A model generated the notes under the pieces. The model saw only the letters and a program-made list of their open reading frames with translations. It did not search any database and was not told where the DNA came from. Positions 54,900-63,535 of a DNA stretch of 64,000 bases are shown here, piece by piece. This DNA comes from Dyadobacter sp. CECT 9275. GTDB lineage: Bacteria; Bacteroidota; Bacteroidia; Cytophagales; Spirosomataceae. The DNA lies in contig NZ_CAJRAF010000001.1 in NCBI RefSeq assembly GCF_907164905.1, positions 1,895,001 through 1,959,000 on the forward strand, given 5' to 3'. Made by a program: the position numbers and the translations under genes. Each line of letters opens with the position of its first letter. The first letter of the stretch is position 1.

Positions 54900-55178
54900 A
54901 TGAATAACAAAGGAGTTGATATTGAAGGACAAGACCGTAAAGCACTGATGTCTTTTGCGACTGCTGGAATGACAGTACATCAACAAATCAAGTTCCAGCT
55001 TGAACAAGGGAAGGAGAGAAATCCCTTTAACGATATTGCGGGGCAGTGGCCTGGAAACGAGACAGATGAAGAGTTTGAAGAAATGTTAAGATCAATGACT
55101 AATGGCAAAAGACATCAGGTGGATTCAAAGATTCTCCAACTACCAAAAAGCGCTTCGCAAGTTGAATATTGGGATTGA
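54900..55178 (+). CDS. small acidic protein between hsdM and the HEPN gene
   Basis: 92 aa. The middle is QIKFQLEQGKERNPFNDIAG, QWPGNETDEEFEEMLRSMTN. The compact acidic helix at the end of the conserved-looking part is in the style of small antitoxins or partner-binding peptides, but I cannot name a family. Its last 77 bp overlap the HEPN gene in another frame, so translation is coupled. It may be a third component of the module. Real by position and coupling; function unknown. Confidence 0.55.
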   Translation: MNNKGVDIEGQDRKALMSFATAGMTVHQQIKFQLEQGKERNPFNDIAGQWPGNETDEEFEEMLRSMTNGKRHQVDSKILQLPKSASQVEYWD

Positions 55179-55572
55179 GCGCTTAAAGGCGGAAACTGGC
55201 GAAGACGAAGAATCGGATCTGGACGAAGATCTGGAAGAAATTTTGAAAGAAGGCCTTATCAAGAGATTTGAATATACACAGGAGCTTGCCTGGAATGTGA
55301 TGAAGGACTATTCGGAGTATCAGGGCAATACTTCCATAACAGGTTCGAGAGATGCGATCCGTCAAGCATTTCAGATGGGACTTATTGTTGATGCCAAAGA
55401 ATGGATGAATATGCTGGTCAGCCGCAATCTTACTTCACATACATACAACAGCGAGACAGCGGAAGCAATACATGACGAAATAACAGATACTTACATTTTT
55501 CTGTTTAATGCATTTGAAAAGAAAATGAGCGAGCTGATACACGGCTCACAACTTGGTTTATTTGAGGAGTAA
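55102..55572 (+). CDS. HEPN-domain protein (HI0074-like) inside the hsd operon
   Basis: 156 aa. Four-helix HEPN/nucleotidyltransferase-substrate domain: IRWIQRFSNYQKALRKLNIG, LIKRFEYTQELAWNVMKDYS, GSRDAIRQAFQMGLI, and R-x4-H motif SRNLTSHTYN with a Tyr next to the His, as expected for an AMPylated RNase toxin. It overlaps the preceding small ORF by 77 bp and shares one base (TAATG) with the MNT::HsdS fusion gene. The predicted role is toxin held inactive by the fused MNT domain. Confidence 0.82.
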   Translation: MAKDIRWIQRFSNYQKALRKLNIGIERLKAETGEDEESDLDEDLEEILKEGLIKRFEYTQELAWNVMKDYSEYQGNTSITGSRDAIRQAFQMGLIVDAKEWMNMLVSRNLTSHTYNSETAEAIHDEITDTYIFLFNAFEKKMSELIHGSQLGLFEE

Positions 55573-57029
55573 TGATACAATACGGATTAGAAGAAGATGA
55601 GATTGCCGCAATAAAAAATATACTGGCTCAACATGAAGAAGTGGAGCAGGCTATACTTTATGGTTCAAGAGCAAAAGGAAATTTCAAACCCGCCTCTGAT
55701 ATTGACCTGGTTTTAAAAGGAGAGAAATTAAACATTACCATACTAAATAAAATCGCCAACGAACTGGACGATTTGTTGCTTCCTTACATTTTCGATTTAT
55801 CTGTTTTTCATCAGATTTCGAATGTGGATTTGTTGGAGCATATCGAGCGGGTAGGACGGGTGCTTTATGCAAAAGTGGCGTTAAAAAATCATAAAATGGA
55901 ATTTGTTGAATGCACACTGGATGAAATTGCTGAAATACATAATTATAAGAGGGTTCCACTTAATTCCAGAGAACGAGAAAACAAAAAAGGATCATATCCA
56001 TATTATGGTGCCTCCGGTGTAGTAGATTATATCGATGAGTATATTTTTGACGGAGATTATGTACTAATTTCTGAGGATGGAGAAAACCTTAGGTCAAGAA
56101 ATACTCCCATTGCGTTTAAGGTAAGTGGGAAGTTTTGGGTTAATAATCATGCGCACATTGTTAAACAAAAGGAGGATTCAATAAACGATTTTATCGTTTA
56201 TTACTTTAGTCTTCTAGATTTAAACCCGTTTGTTACTGGCGCTGTTCAACCAAAATTGAATAAGGAAAATTTATTAAGTATTCCAATTCGAATTCCCAAG
56301 GATAAAACGCAAAGGAATAAGATAGTGTCAATTTTGAAATCTCTTGATGACAAAATAGAACTCAATCGTCAAACCAACCAAACATTAGAAGAAATAGCAA
56401 AAACGCTTTTTCATGAAATGTGTGTGTTGAAAGGGGATGAGTTGCCGGAGGGGTGGAGAGTTGGCAAGTTAGTTGACTTCGTTGAGATCAATCCAAAGCT
56501 TTCTATTCGGAAAGGTAGCCTAGCCAAATATGTTGAAATGAAAGATCTGTCCGAAAACATATCTTCTATTAAAAATCATGTGTCCAGAGAATATAGTGCA
56601 GGAAGTAAGTTTCAAAATGGCGATGTGCTGATGGCGCGCATTACACCGTGTCTAGAAAATGGAAAGACAGGAATTGTAAGTTTGTTAACGGATGAAGAAG
56701 TGGGTTGGGGATCCACTGAATTTCTTGTCCTCAGAGGAATAGGAGCCATTGATTCAAGTTTTGTATATTGTCTGGCAAGAAGCAGTTCATTTCGTGAGTA
56801 CGCTATCAAATCGATGGTCGGATCCTCGGGAAGGCAGAGGGTAGCAGAAGCAACCCTTCTAAATTATCCAATGGCTGTTCCATCAGACGATGTTCTCAAT
56901 CGCTTTTCTTTGATCACTGAGAACCTATTTAAGCAAATCTATTATAATCACAGTCAGAATTTGTCTCTCGTGGCTTTGAGAAATAGTCTGCTACCAAGAT
57001 TAATGATCGGCGATATACCTTTTGGATAA
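55572..57029 (+). CDS. hsdS: MNT nucleotidyltransferase fused to type I specificity subunit HsdS
   Basis: 485 aa. Residues 1 to about 105 are an MNT nucleotidyltransferase (AILYGSRAKGNFKPASDIDL; third Asp in PYIFDLSVF). From about 109 (MEFVECTLDEIAEI) a complete HsdS follows. The first target-recognition domain ends near YYFSLLDLNPFVTGAVQPKL, the central coiled coil is KIVSILKSLDDKIELNRQTN, the second domain runs from LPEGWRVGKLVDFVEIN, and the C-terminal coil ends RNSLLPRLMIGDIPFG. Met109 (ATG 55896) could start HsdS alone, so fused and free forms are both possible. The frame is continuous with no stop at the junction. Coupled to the HEPN gene by TAATG. Confidence 0.85.
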   Translation: MIQYGLEEDEIAAIKNILAQHEEVEQAILYGSRAKGNFKPASDIDLVLKGEKLNITILNKIANELDDLLLPYIFDLSVFHQISNVDLLEHIERVGRVLYAKVALKNHKMEFVECTLDEIAEIHNYKRVPLNSRERENKKGSYPYYGASGVVDYIDEYIFDGDYVLISEDGENLRSRNTPIAFKVSGKFWVNNHAHIVKQKEDSINDFIVYYFSLLDLNPFVTGAVQPKLNKENLLSIPIRIPKDKTQRNKIVSILKSLDDKIELNRQTNQTLEEIAKTLFHEMCVLKGDELPEGWRVGKLVDFVEINPKLSIRKGSLAKYVEMKDLSENISSIKNHVSREYSAGSKFQNGDVLMARITPCLENGKTGIVSLLTDEEVGWGSTEFLVLRGIGAIDSSFVYCLARSSSFREYAIKSMVGSSGRQRVAEATLLNYPMAVPSDDVLNRFSLITENLFKQIYYNHSQNLSLVALRNSLLPRLMIGDIPFG

Positions 57030-57046
57030 TTTTACGAGTTTAAATC

Positions 57047-57793
57047 ATGGCAGAAACAATACAAACCGCTATTTTCAAGCTGCGACAAAAGATCGACGAA
57101 AAAGATGATAATGGAAGTCTTAAAAGTAGAATTGTCGATTTGGATTATCTGCAAAAATCATTTTACTCAAACGGCTATCGATTGCAGAAGCTGAAAGCTG
57201 ACTTCAGTGCAAAATATGAATTTAGACTATTTTACAAAAGATGGGCTACCACTGTTCAATGGAAACAGTTTTTAGATGTGATTGTTGAACCTGGTGAAGA
57301 CATTTTGAAAAATGAGAGTTCTTTCAACGAAGGCTATATCCTTTTAATCAAGAATAAGAAGGCGAAATCCGATATCTATTCTATTACTGGTGGGTTTGGC
57401 CATATGCAGTTACAAGATTTCTGCGACTACCAATTTGGCCTAGATATAATATCAAGATTAATAAAGACAAACGATAAGGTTCTAAGAGCCGCAAAGGAAA
57501 GAAATTTTGTTGGTGGTGTGCTTGGCTCAGTGAAGTTCTTCCGCGGCGAATATAACCTCAATGAAAACGAAAGCTTTGGTAGTTTCTACCAGGAGCTTAA
57601 AGCAACCCTAAGCAACACAGTCCTGAAGGATACATTCAAGTTTAGTGACGAAGAGCTGAGAAGCGGCAATTTATGTGAAGCTAAAAGCTCGTTTGCGTTG
57701 AAAAAGTCAATAAAACTAGAAAAGGCAGTTGAGCTGGTCGGTGTTCTTGAAATGCTATCTAAGCTGGGTATTTCGGAGAAGTTGACCACCTGA
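57047..57793 (+). pseudogene. DUF6119/TIGR04141-like gene, 3' end lost to IS21
   Basis: 248 codons. The N-terminal part is long and charged; then WKQFLDVIVEPGEDILK, DIYSITGGFGHMQLQDFCDY, FGLDIISRLIKTNDKVLRAA. The GGFGH block and following FGLDI segment resemble DUF6119 (TIGR04141, sporadically distributed) proteins, normally about twice this length. The last codons (LTT, stop) come from the left end of an IS21 element beginning at 57783. The fifth gene of the hsd operon by spacing (17 bp after hsdS). Family call from memory. Confidence 0.55.
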
Positions 57794-57850
57794 TTCCGTG
57801 GCAAATTGACCACCTAATTAACTGGCGGCCGGTAGTAGAAAATGCTAGTA
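57783..57850. mobile_element. left end of IS21 element B, partial copy B1
   Basis: Starts TGACCACC, a second TGACCACC lies 29 bp on, and it runs to the CTAGTA where element A has inserted. The rest of B1 resumes at 60600. Confidence 0.85.
57845..57850. repeat. target-site duplication of element A, left copy
   Basis: CTAGTA, identical to 60600-60605 on the other side of element A. Confidence 0.9.
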
Positions 57851-57979
57851 TGCATATTCCGGGGAAAGTTTACCAGTGATTCCGGACGAAAGGTTACCAG
57901 TTTTTCCGGATGAAAGGTTACCAGTAGCTGCTGGTTTAGATCACTAAGAATGTGTCTATGATTTATCAATATTAAAGTT

Positions 57980-58705
57980 TTATTTTCTTCTTCTCAAGGA
58001 GCGGCCTAAAAGATCGATTTTATTAGCCGAAGCTGTCAATCTGTCAAGGATCGCATCAGCGACGGTGGGCTCGTTTATGAATGCATACCAACTGTCGAGT
58101 GGAAGCTGAGAGGTGATTATGGTGGCACACTTTCCATACCTGTCTTCAAGGATGTCCAGCAAGGCGAGTCTGGCGTCATGGGTAAGCGGTTTTAAGCCAA
58201 AATCGTCAAGGATTAAGACCTGGTGGCTGGCGATATTCTTGATCCATTTGAGGTAAGAGCCATCCAGTTTGGCCTGAATGAGTGTTTCCAGGAACTTGTT
58301 CATTGCAAAGTACAGGGTTTTATAGCCAAGTAGACAGCAGCTGCGCCCTAAGGCGCAGGCAAGGTAGCTTTTACCGGTCCCGGTAGCGCCGGTGATTAAG
58401 ACGTTTTCTCCCTTTTCGATAAACATTCCGTCTGAAAGACGCATCAGCATTTCTCTGGACAACCCCCTTTCGGGGGTGCAAACAACTTCTTCTAAAATTG
58501 CATTATACCGGAGCTTGCTGTTTTTTAGCAGTCGCTCTGTTCGGTAGTGGTTACGGTATTCCATCTCAGCCTGACAGAGCAAAGCAAGTAGCGAATGTGC
58601 ATCCTCTTGTTGGTGTGAGGGAAGTGCGAGTGCAGCCTGATAGCGTTTGGCCATACCCGTAAGTTTGAGGGTGTTCAACTGTTCCAGTGTCATTTGGGTG
58701 TTCAT
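57980..58705 (-). CDS. istB: IS21 element A ATPase IstB
   Basis: 241-aa AAA+ helper ATPase that selects targets and stimulates the IstA transposase. Motifs: ERGLSREMLMRLSDGMFIEK, Walker A ITGATGTGKSYLACALG, Walker B QVLILDDFGLKPLTHDARL, ATIITSQLPLDSW, ADAILDRLTASANKIDL. 21 bp after the istA stop, the usual istAB operon. Confidence 0.92.
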   Translation of the reverse strand: MNTQMTLEQLNTLKLTGMAKRYQAALALPSHQQEDAHSLLALLCQAEMEYRNHYRTERLLKNSKLRYNAILEEVVCTPERGLSREMLMRLSDGMFIEKGENVLITGATGTGKSYLACALGRSCCLLGYKTLYFAMNKFLETLIQAKLDGSYLKWIKNIASHQVLILDDFGLKPLTHDARLALLDILEDRYGKCATIITSQLPLDSWYAFINEPTVADAILDRLTASANKIDLLGRSLRRRK

Positions 58706-58726
58706 ATCGTTATTTGATTAGGTTGG

Positions 58727-60304
58727 TTACTTTGTTTTGTAGTTCTCCGCTCCTCTGAGATTATTATGTGCAGGGATTGGCGAATGAGCTTCACTGGCTT
58801 CTGCCAGAAGATCCATGTTGTTTTCCAGGATGGTATTGATTACACCATAGTTGTACTTATGGCCTTGCAGGGCTCTTTTGCAGGCTGCTTCGACTCTGTC
58901 CCCTCCGTGCTCTTTCACCAACCTGAGTATGCCCAGGCAGGGACCATAGGCTTGGTGAATGGTGATCTTGCTCTTCATCAACTCATCGAAAAAAGCACGG
59001 GTAGATGGGCCGTTTTCAGAAGCCTTTCTGAGGTAGTATTCCGGATCCCATCCTTTTTGCTGCGCTATTATTTTATGATTTTCAGGCATGTGCTCCAACT
59101 GGGTACTGTATCCATGACTCTTAAAGTTTCTGGTATGCAGCGCAATACGTCCATGTCCATAATATATTTCTACATGATCACTGTCGTAAACAATCCGGAC
59201 TTCTTTTCCAACATAGGTAAAAGGCACGCTGTAAAAGTGCCAGTCTTCCCCAATAACTACATGGTAGTTTTTATGTACTTTACCGCGGGTGTAATGTCTC
59301 AGATGGTAGACTGTATCAGGCAAAGCCTGTAATAAACCTTGCTCCTGAGAGACGAAAAGTTCTTGTCTGCTGTAAGTTTTCTTCTGAAAATTCTTCCGGT
59401 GATGCTCTTCCAGTTTTTGCATAATTCCTGTATTTATCTCCGCCAGACTATGGAAGGTGGTATTTCGCAGAAGCGCATAAATACGTCGGTACGTGATCAG
59501 AACCTGGTTCTCTACAGATGCCTTATCCTTCGGTGAGGCAGGTCGCGTAGCGAGTAAACCGATGTGATTGTGAACAGCCCATTGCTGAAGCATCTCTGGG
59601 AAGGTAGGTTCGTATCGGCAGGTTTTACTCACCCACTGTTTCATGTTATCCGAGATAGCGTTTAGGGGTACACCACCTAGATAATCCAGCATATTGTTCA
59701 AAGCCGATACGACTTGTGGAAGACTCGCATCCACAAGAGCCTGAACAAAAGAGTAGCCGCTAAAAGGAAGCACACCGACAAGCACAGGGCATTCGATTAC
59801 CTCGCCACTATCCTGATCAACATAATGAAGCTTGGAGCCTGCAAAATCGACCTCCATCAGCTCTGCTGGAATATGGTATAAATGCATGCTGGGCTTTCTG
59901 GTACTCATGGCAGAATCCAGCAACTCACAGAACCGCGAATATTGAAAACCATCTGGATAAGCCTCCAGGTATTCCTGCCAAAGCAGATAGCGTGTCACAC
60001 CGACCTTTCTGAGCTCCGAAATGAAGTAGTCCGCCTGCTCAAAAAAATGTACTTTGCGAAGATCAGGAACTTGCACCTTACCTGACTTGCCGCCTTCAAC
60101 CAGCAAATTTAACTCCTGGTCGGTAAGCTCCATGAGTGTGCTATAATTATAATCACTCCCAGCACTCGAGAATATAACGCTGTAATGATGAATTGTAGGC
60201 CGTGAGACCTGGGTCTGTTTCGCTATGGATCGCTCTGAATGACCGCGCGAAAGAAGCAACAGTATTTGACGTATTTTTTGCATACTAAGGGATTTGTTAG
60301 CCAT
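58727..60304 (-). CDS. istA: IS21 element A transposase IstA
   Basis: 525 aa from ATG 60304 (an upstream ATG at 60331 is possible). N-terminal helix-turn-helix KIRQILLLLSRGHSERSIAK, DDE core with first Asp in AELMEVDFAGSKLHY, second in NAISDNMKQWV and Glu in SPKDKASVENQVL. The C-terminal beta-barrel part has YHVVIGEDWHFYSVPFTYVG. Apparently intact. Confidence 0.92.
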   Translation of the reverse strand: MANKSLSMQKIRQILLLLSRGHSERSIAKQTQVSRPTIHHYSVIFSSAGSDYNYSTLMELTDQELNLLVEGGKSGKVQVPDLRKVHFFEQADYFISELRKVGVTRYLLWQEYLEAYPDGFQYSRFCELLDSAMSTRKPSMHLYHIPAELMEVDFAGSKLHYVDQDSGEVIECPVLVGVLPFSGYSFVQALVDASLPQVVSALNNMLDYLGGVPLNAISDNMKQWVSKTCRYEPTFPEMLQQWAVHNHIGLLATRPASPKDKASVENQVLITYRRIYALLRNTTFHSLAEINTGIMQKLEEHHRKNFQKKTYSRQELFVSQEQGLLQALPDTVYHLRHYTRGKVHKNYHVVIGEDWHFYSVPFTYVGKEVRIVYDSDHVEIYYGHGRIALHTRNFKSHGYSTQLEHMPENHKIIAQQKGWDPEYYLRKASENGPSTRAFFDELMKSKITIHQAYGPCLGILRLVKEHGGDRVEAACKRALQGHKYNYGVINTILENNMDLLAEASEAHSPIPAHNNLRGAENYKTK

Positions 60305-60599
60305 TCTCTGATAGATTTTGATCGTAATCAAATGTATCAGACAGCGTATTTTAAATCCTTAGTGGTAAACTTTGCAGCGGTCGGCGCTCCGACGGAATAA
60401 CTGGTAAACTATACGTCGGAATGTCAGGTCGTTATTAACCCAATTTATCCAAAAGTGGTAAAGTTTGCTCCGGAATAAGTGGTAAACTTTCCAATGGAAT
60501 AACTGGTAAGGTTTGCCCCGGAACAGTGGTAAACTTTCCAGCGGAATGCCTGGTAAACTTTGTAGCGGAATCGTGGTAAACTATAGAGTGGAATATGCA

Positions 60600-60953
60600 C
60601 TAGTAGAAGCGATTCAAAATTAGTAAATAAAAGTTATAATTATTCGTAGCTGGTTTCGAGCTCCGTTTTTCGTTTTCTTCTCATTGATTCCCCCTTTAAT
60701 TCAACCCGGTGTGCATCATGTACTATACGATCTAAAATGGCATCAGCAATGGTTTTTTCTCCTATTACTTCATGCCATTTGCTAACAGGCAACTGAGAAG
60801 TAATTATCAGGGATGTTTTTCCGTGCCTGTCTTCTATGATTTCCATCAGTGCTGCCCGGCTCTGGGCATCGAACGGCTGGATACCAAAGTCGTCCAGGAT
60901 AAGAAGTTGTTGCCGTTCTATTTTTGTAATTTCTTTGATATAGGATCCATCCG
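60600..60953 (-). mobile_element. rest of partial copy B1 (3' end of istB)
   Basis: Continues B1 after element A. 60606-60953 is identical to 61040-61387 as far as I can compare. It encodes the C-terminal about 104 residues of IstB (ILDDFGIQPFDAQSRAALME; HDAHRVELKGESMRRKRK). At 60953/60954 it stops abruptly and sequence jumps to the TGGGTATTTCGG flank that also precedes copy B1, creating a chimeric 120-aa frame 60640-61002 that is not a real gene. Confidence 0.88.
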
Positions 60954-61387
60954 TGGGTATTTCGGAGAAGTTGACCACCTGATTCCGTGGCAAATTGACC
61001 ACCTAATTAACTGGCGGCCGGTAGTAGAAAATGCTAGTAGAAGCGATTCAAAATTAGTAAATAAAAGTTATAATTATTCGTAGCTGGTTTCGAGCTCCGT
61101 TTTTCGTTTTCTTCTCATTGATTCCCCCTTTAATTCAACCCGGTGTGCATCATGTACTATACGATCTAAAATGGCATCAGCAATGGTTTTTTCTCCTATT
61201 ACTTCATGCCATTTGCTAACAGGCAACTGAGAAGTAATTATCAGGGATGTTTTTCCGTGCCTGTCTTCTATGATTTCCATCAGTGCTGCCCGGCTCTGGG
61301 CATCGAACGGCTGGATACCAAAGTCGTCCAGGATAAGAAGTTGTTGCCGTTCTATTTTTGTAATTTCTTTGATATAGGATCCATCCG
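60954..61387. repeat. 434-bp tandem duplication, second copy
   Basis: Equals 57765-57850 joined to 60606-60953 (86 + 348 bp), that is 18 bp of the DUF6119-like gene plus the first 416 bp of element B. Element A then entered the first copy. It may stem from replication slippage or unequal exchange. Confidence 0.85.
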
Positions 61388-61823
61388 CCTTGGCCATTTT
61401 GAGTTTGGCAAACAATTTGGGAGTACTGGCATACATTACGCGGTAGCCAAGTATACATGCCTGATGACCAATCGCAGATGCTACATAGCTTTTACCGATT
61501 CCGGTACTGCCTGTGATCAGTAGGTTTTCATTTCGGCCAATAAAGGAGCATTCTGCTAGGCGCATGATCTGATTACGGTCAATACTTCTATCAGCATGAT
61601 AGTGGATATTTTCGACCATGGCCTTATAGCGGAACCGTGCGTACAAGATCTGGCGTTCGACCCGACGGTTATTTCTGTCATCCCATTCAGCGTCAACTAG
61701 ATGAGCTAAAAGCTCATCCGCCGTGTAATCATTAGTCTTTCCACTTTCCAGGCTACTTTTAAAGGCATGGAACATGCCGTAAAATTTTAGCTTGCGTAAC
61801 TTTTCCAAAGTGTTTGTGTTCAT
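61074..61823 (-). CDS. istB: IS21 element B ATPase IstB
   Basis: 249-aa AAA+ helper ATPase. Motifs: LRKLKFYGMFHAFKSSLESG, Walker A ITGSTGIGKSYVASAIG, Walker B QLLILDDFGIQPFDAQSRA, SLIITSQLPVSKWHEVIGEK, ADAILDRIVHDAHRVEL. Located 21 bp after istA. Distinct in sequence from the element A IstB. Confidence 0.92.
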   Translation of the reverse strand: MNTNTLEKLRKLKFYGMFHAFKSSLESGKTNDYTADELLAHLVDAEWDDRNNRRVERQILYARFRYKAMVENIHYHADRSIDRNQIMRLAECSFIGRNENLLITGSTGIGKSYVASAIGHQACILGYRVMYASTPKLFAKLKMAKADGSYIKEITKIERQQLLILDDFGIQPFDAQSRAALMEIIEDRHGKTSLIITSQLPVSKWHEVIGEKTIADAILDRIVHDAHRVELKGESMRRKRKTELETSYE

Positions 61824-61844
61824 TTTTATTAATTGTTTAAAGGA

Positions 61845-63395
61845 TTATTGATAATAGTCTTCGCCTCTGATATTATCGTGTTTGGGCATGGGTAATTCGT
61901 CTGCAAACAGGCTGTCTTCATATTGATCCATATTTTTTTCCAGTATAGTCTGGATTGTTTTATAGTTGTAGATACCATAGCTTAAAGCCCTTTGGCACGC
62001 GCTGATCAGGCGTTGTTCACCAGCTTTCTTCGCAAAAGAGAGGATACCAATACAGGAGCGGTAGGCCTGTTCGGGATGCTGTTTGCGATCCAGGATTTTA
62101 AGAATATACAACCTGACATCTTCATGGATCGAGGAAGCCCACTCCAAGAATCGATCTGGTGTCCAGTCTGTTACGAAGCGGTGTGTACTGGCCAGATGTT
62201 CTTTATCGGTAGAATAATTATAGGGACTTTTAAGCCTTTTATGAAGGGCGATACGTTCGTAATGATAATATGCTTCAACCACAGAATTGGAATACAACAA
62301 CTTGACTTTCTTGCCGATAAACCGGTATGGGACACTATAATAGTGCTTGTCAACGCTCAGGCAGACATGTCCGTTCTTCATTACAGTGGCATGTAGCTGT
62401 TTTTTGAACTCATAATGCAGGATCGGAAGCGGGGCCAGAGCACTGCGCTCAATTTCTTCAAACTGGAGTCTGCGACTGTAATTACGGCCCCGAAGCAGTT
62501 GGTTATTATGAGCCTCGAGAGCAATCAATATAGCTGCGTTTAACTCTGTCAGTGAGTTGTAAACCTGCTTTCTTAAAGGCGCATAAATACGGCTGTAAAC
62601 GATTTTGACAGCACCTTCCACCAACGCCTTATCTCTTGGCCGGTAAGCGCGTGCAGGTAATATCGTAGTCCCATAATGATCAGCAAAATCGGCAAAGGCC
62701 TCGTTCAGCGTAGGTTCGTATTTATTGCTTTTTATAACAGCAGCTTTAAGGTTATCCGGAACAATTGCTGCCGGCACACCACCGATATAATGAAGTGCAT
62801 TCTCGCAAGCTGCGATCAGATCTTCTTTTTGCTGGCTACTGACTGCTTCCACGTAAGTGAGTTGACTCGCTCCCAGGATAGCCACAAACACTTCAACCTC
62901 AGTTAATTCACCAGTCTCTTTATCTACAATACTTAATTTAACACCTGCAAAATCGATGTACAGCTTATCGCCGGCCTTATGGTCCTGATGCATCACAGGG
63001 TTAACGCGGGCCTTCCATTTGGTCAGATGAAAGCAAAACTGGGTATAAGCAAATCCTTCCGGAAATTCCTTTTTATAGGCTTCCCAAAGCATATGACGGG
63101 TAACACCTGTCCGTTTTAATTCTTTGTCTATTTGCGGAAAACAACGTTGCAGATTCAACAATCTGTCTTGCGGTGGCTGCTGTTTAACCGTTCCGAAAAA
63201 GTCATCCAGCTCTTTATCATTCAGGCTGTTGATCTGTTCAAAGGTAAGTCCGCTCGCATCAAAAGTGGTCATGTACTTCTTAGCGGTATTGCGGGAAACA
63301 CCTGTCTGTTCCGCTATCCAGAGCTTGCTGCGGCCCTGGCTGTACATCCGTAAAATCTGTCTTATTTTGCTCATGCTGATTGTCGAATTGGCCAT
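61845..63395 (-). CDS. istA: IS21 element B transposase IstA
   Basis: About 516 aa from ATG 63395 (ATG 63422 is an alternative). Helix-turn-helix SKIRQILRMYSQGRSKLWIA, DDE core: Asp in GDKLYIDFAGVKLSIVDK, Asp in AIVPDNLKAAV, Glu in RPRDKALVEGAVKI. The C-terminal part has CLSVDKHYYSVPYRFIGKKV. Apparently intact, so it could mobilise B1 and B2 ends. Confidence 0.92.
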   Translation of the reverse strand: MANSTISMSKIRQILRMYSQGRSKLWIAEQTGVSRNTAKKYMTTFDASGLTFEQINSLNDKELDDFFGTVKQQPPQDRLLNLQRCFPQIDKELKRTGVTRHMLWEAYKKEFPEGFAYTQFCFHLTKWKARVNPVMHQDHKAGDKLYIDFAGVKLSIVDKETGELTEVEVFVAILGASQLTYVEAVSSQQKEDLIAACENALHYIGGVPAAIVPDNLKAAVIKSNKYEPTLNEAFADFADHYGTTILPARAYRPRDKALVEGAVKIVYSRIYAPLRKQVYNSLTELNAAILIALEAHNNQLLRGRNYSRRLQFEEIERSALAPLPILHYEFKKQLHATVMKNGHVCLSVDKHYYSVPYRFIGKKVKLLYSNSVVEAYYHYERIALHKRLKSPYNYSTDKEHLASTHRFVTDWTPDRFLEWASSIHEDVRLYILKILDRKQHPEQAYRSCIGILSFAKKAGEQRLISACQRALSYGIYNYKTIQTILEKNMDQYEDSLFADELPMPKHDNIRGEDYYQ

Positions 63396-63535
63396 ACCTT
63401 TTACACGATTGGTTCGTGCCAAAAATATGGTTGATTCTACAGCATTTTCTAATCTCTCAGGTGGTCAGTTTACTCCGGAATCAGGTGGTCAGTTTGATCC
63501 GAAATGGGGTGGTCAATTTCGCCCGGAACAGGTGG

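Larger units (their letters stand above)
57851..60599 (-). mobile_element. IS21-family element A, complete
   Basis: 2749 bp bounded by TGCATATTCC and GGAATATGCA (10-bp perfect terminal inverted repeats, TG...CA ends) and by a 6-bp CTAGTA duplication. Multiple GTTTACCAG / CTGGTAAAC sub-terminal repeats sit at both ends (57869-57935 and 60361-60590), typical of IS21 ends. It carries istA and istB in order on the minus strand and is inserted into copy B1 of element B. Confidence 0.93.

Noticed and set aside
60640..61002. 120-aa IstB-like protein
   Set aside because: A chimera formed at the duplication junction: the IstB C-terminus preceded by translated element end and host flank. Not a natural gene.
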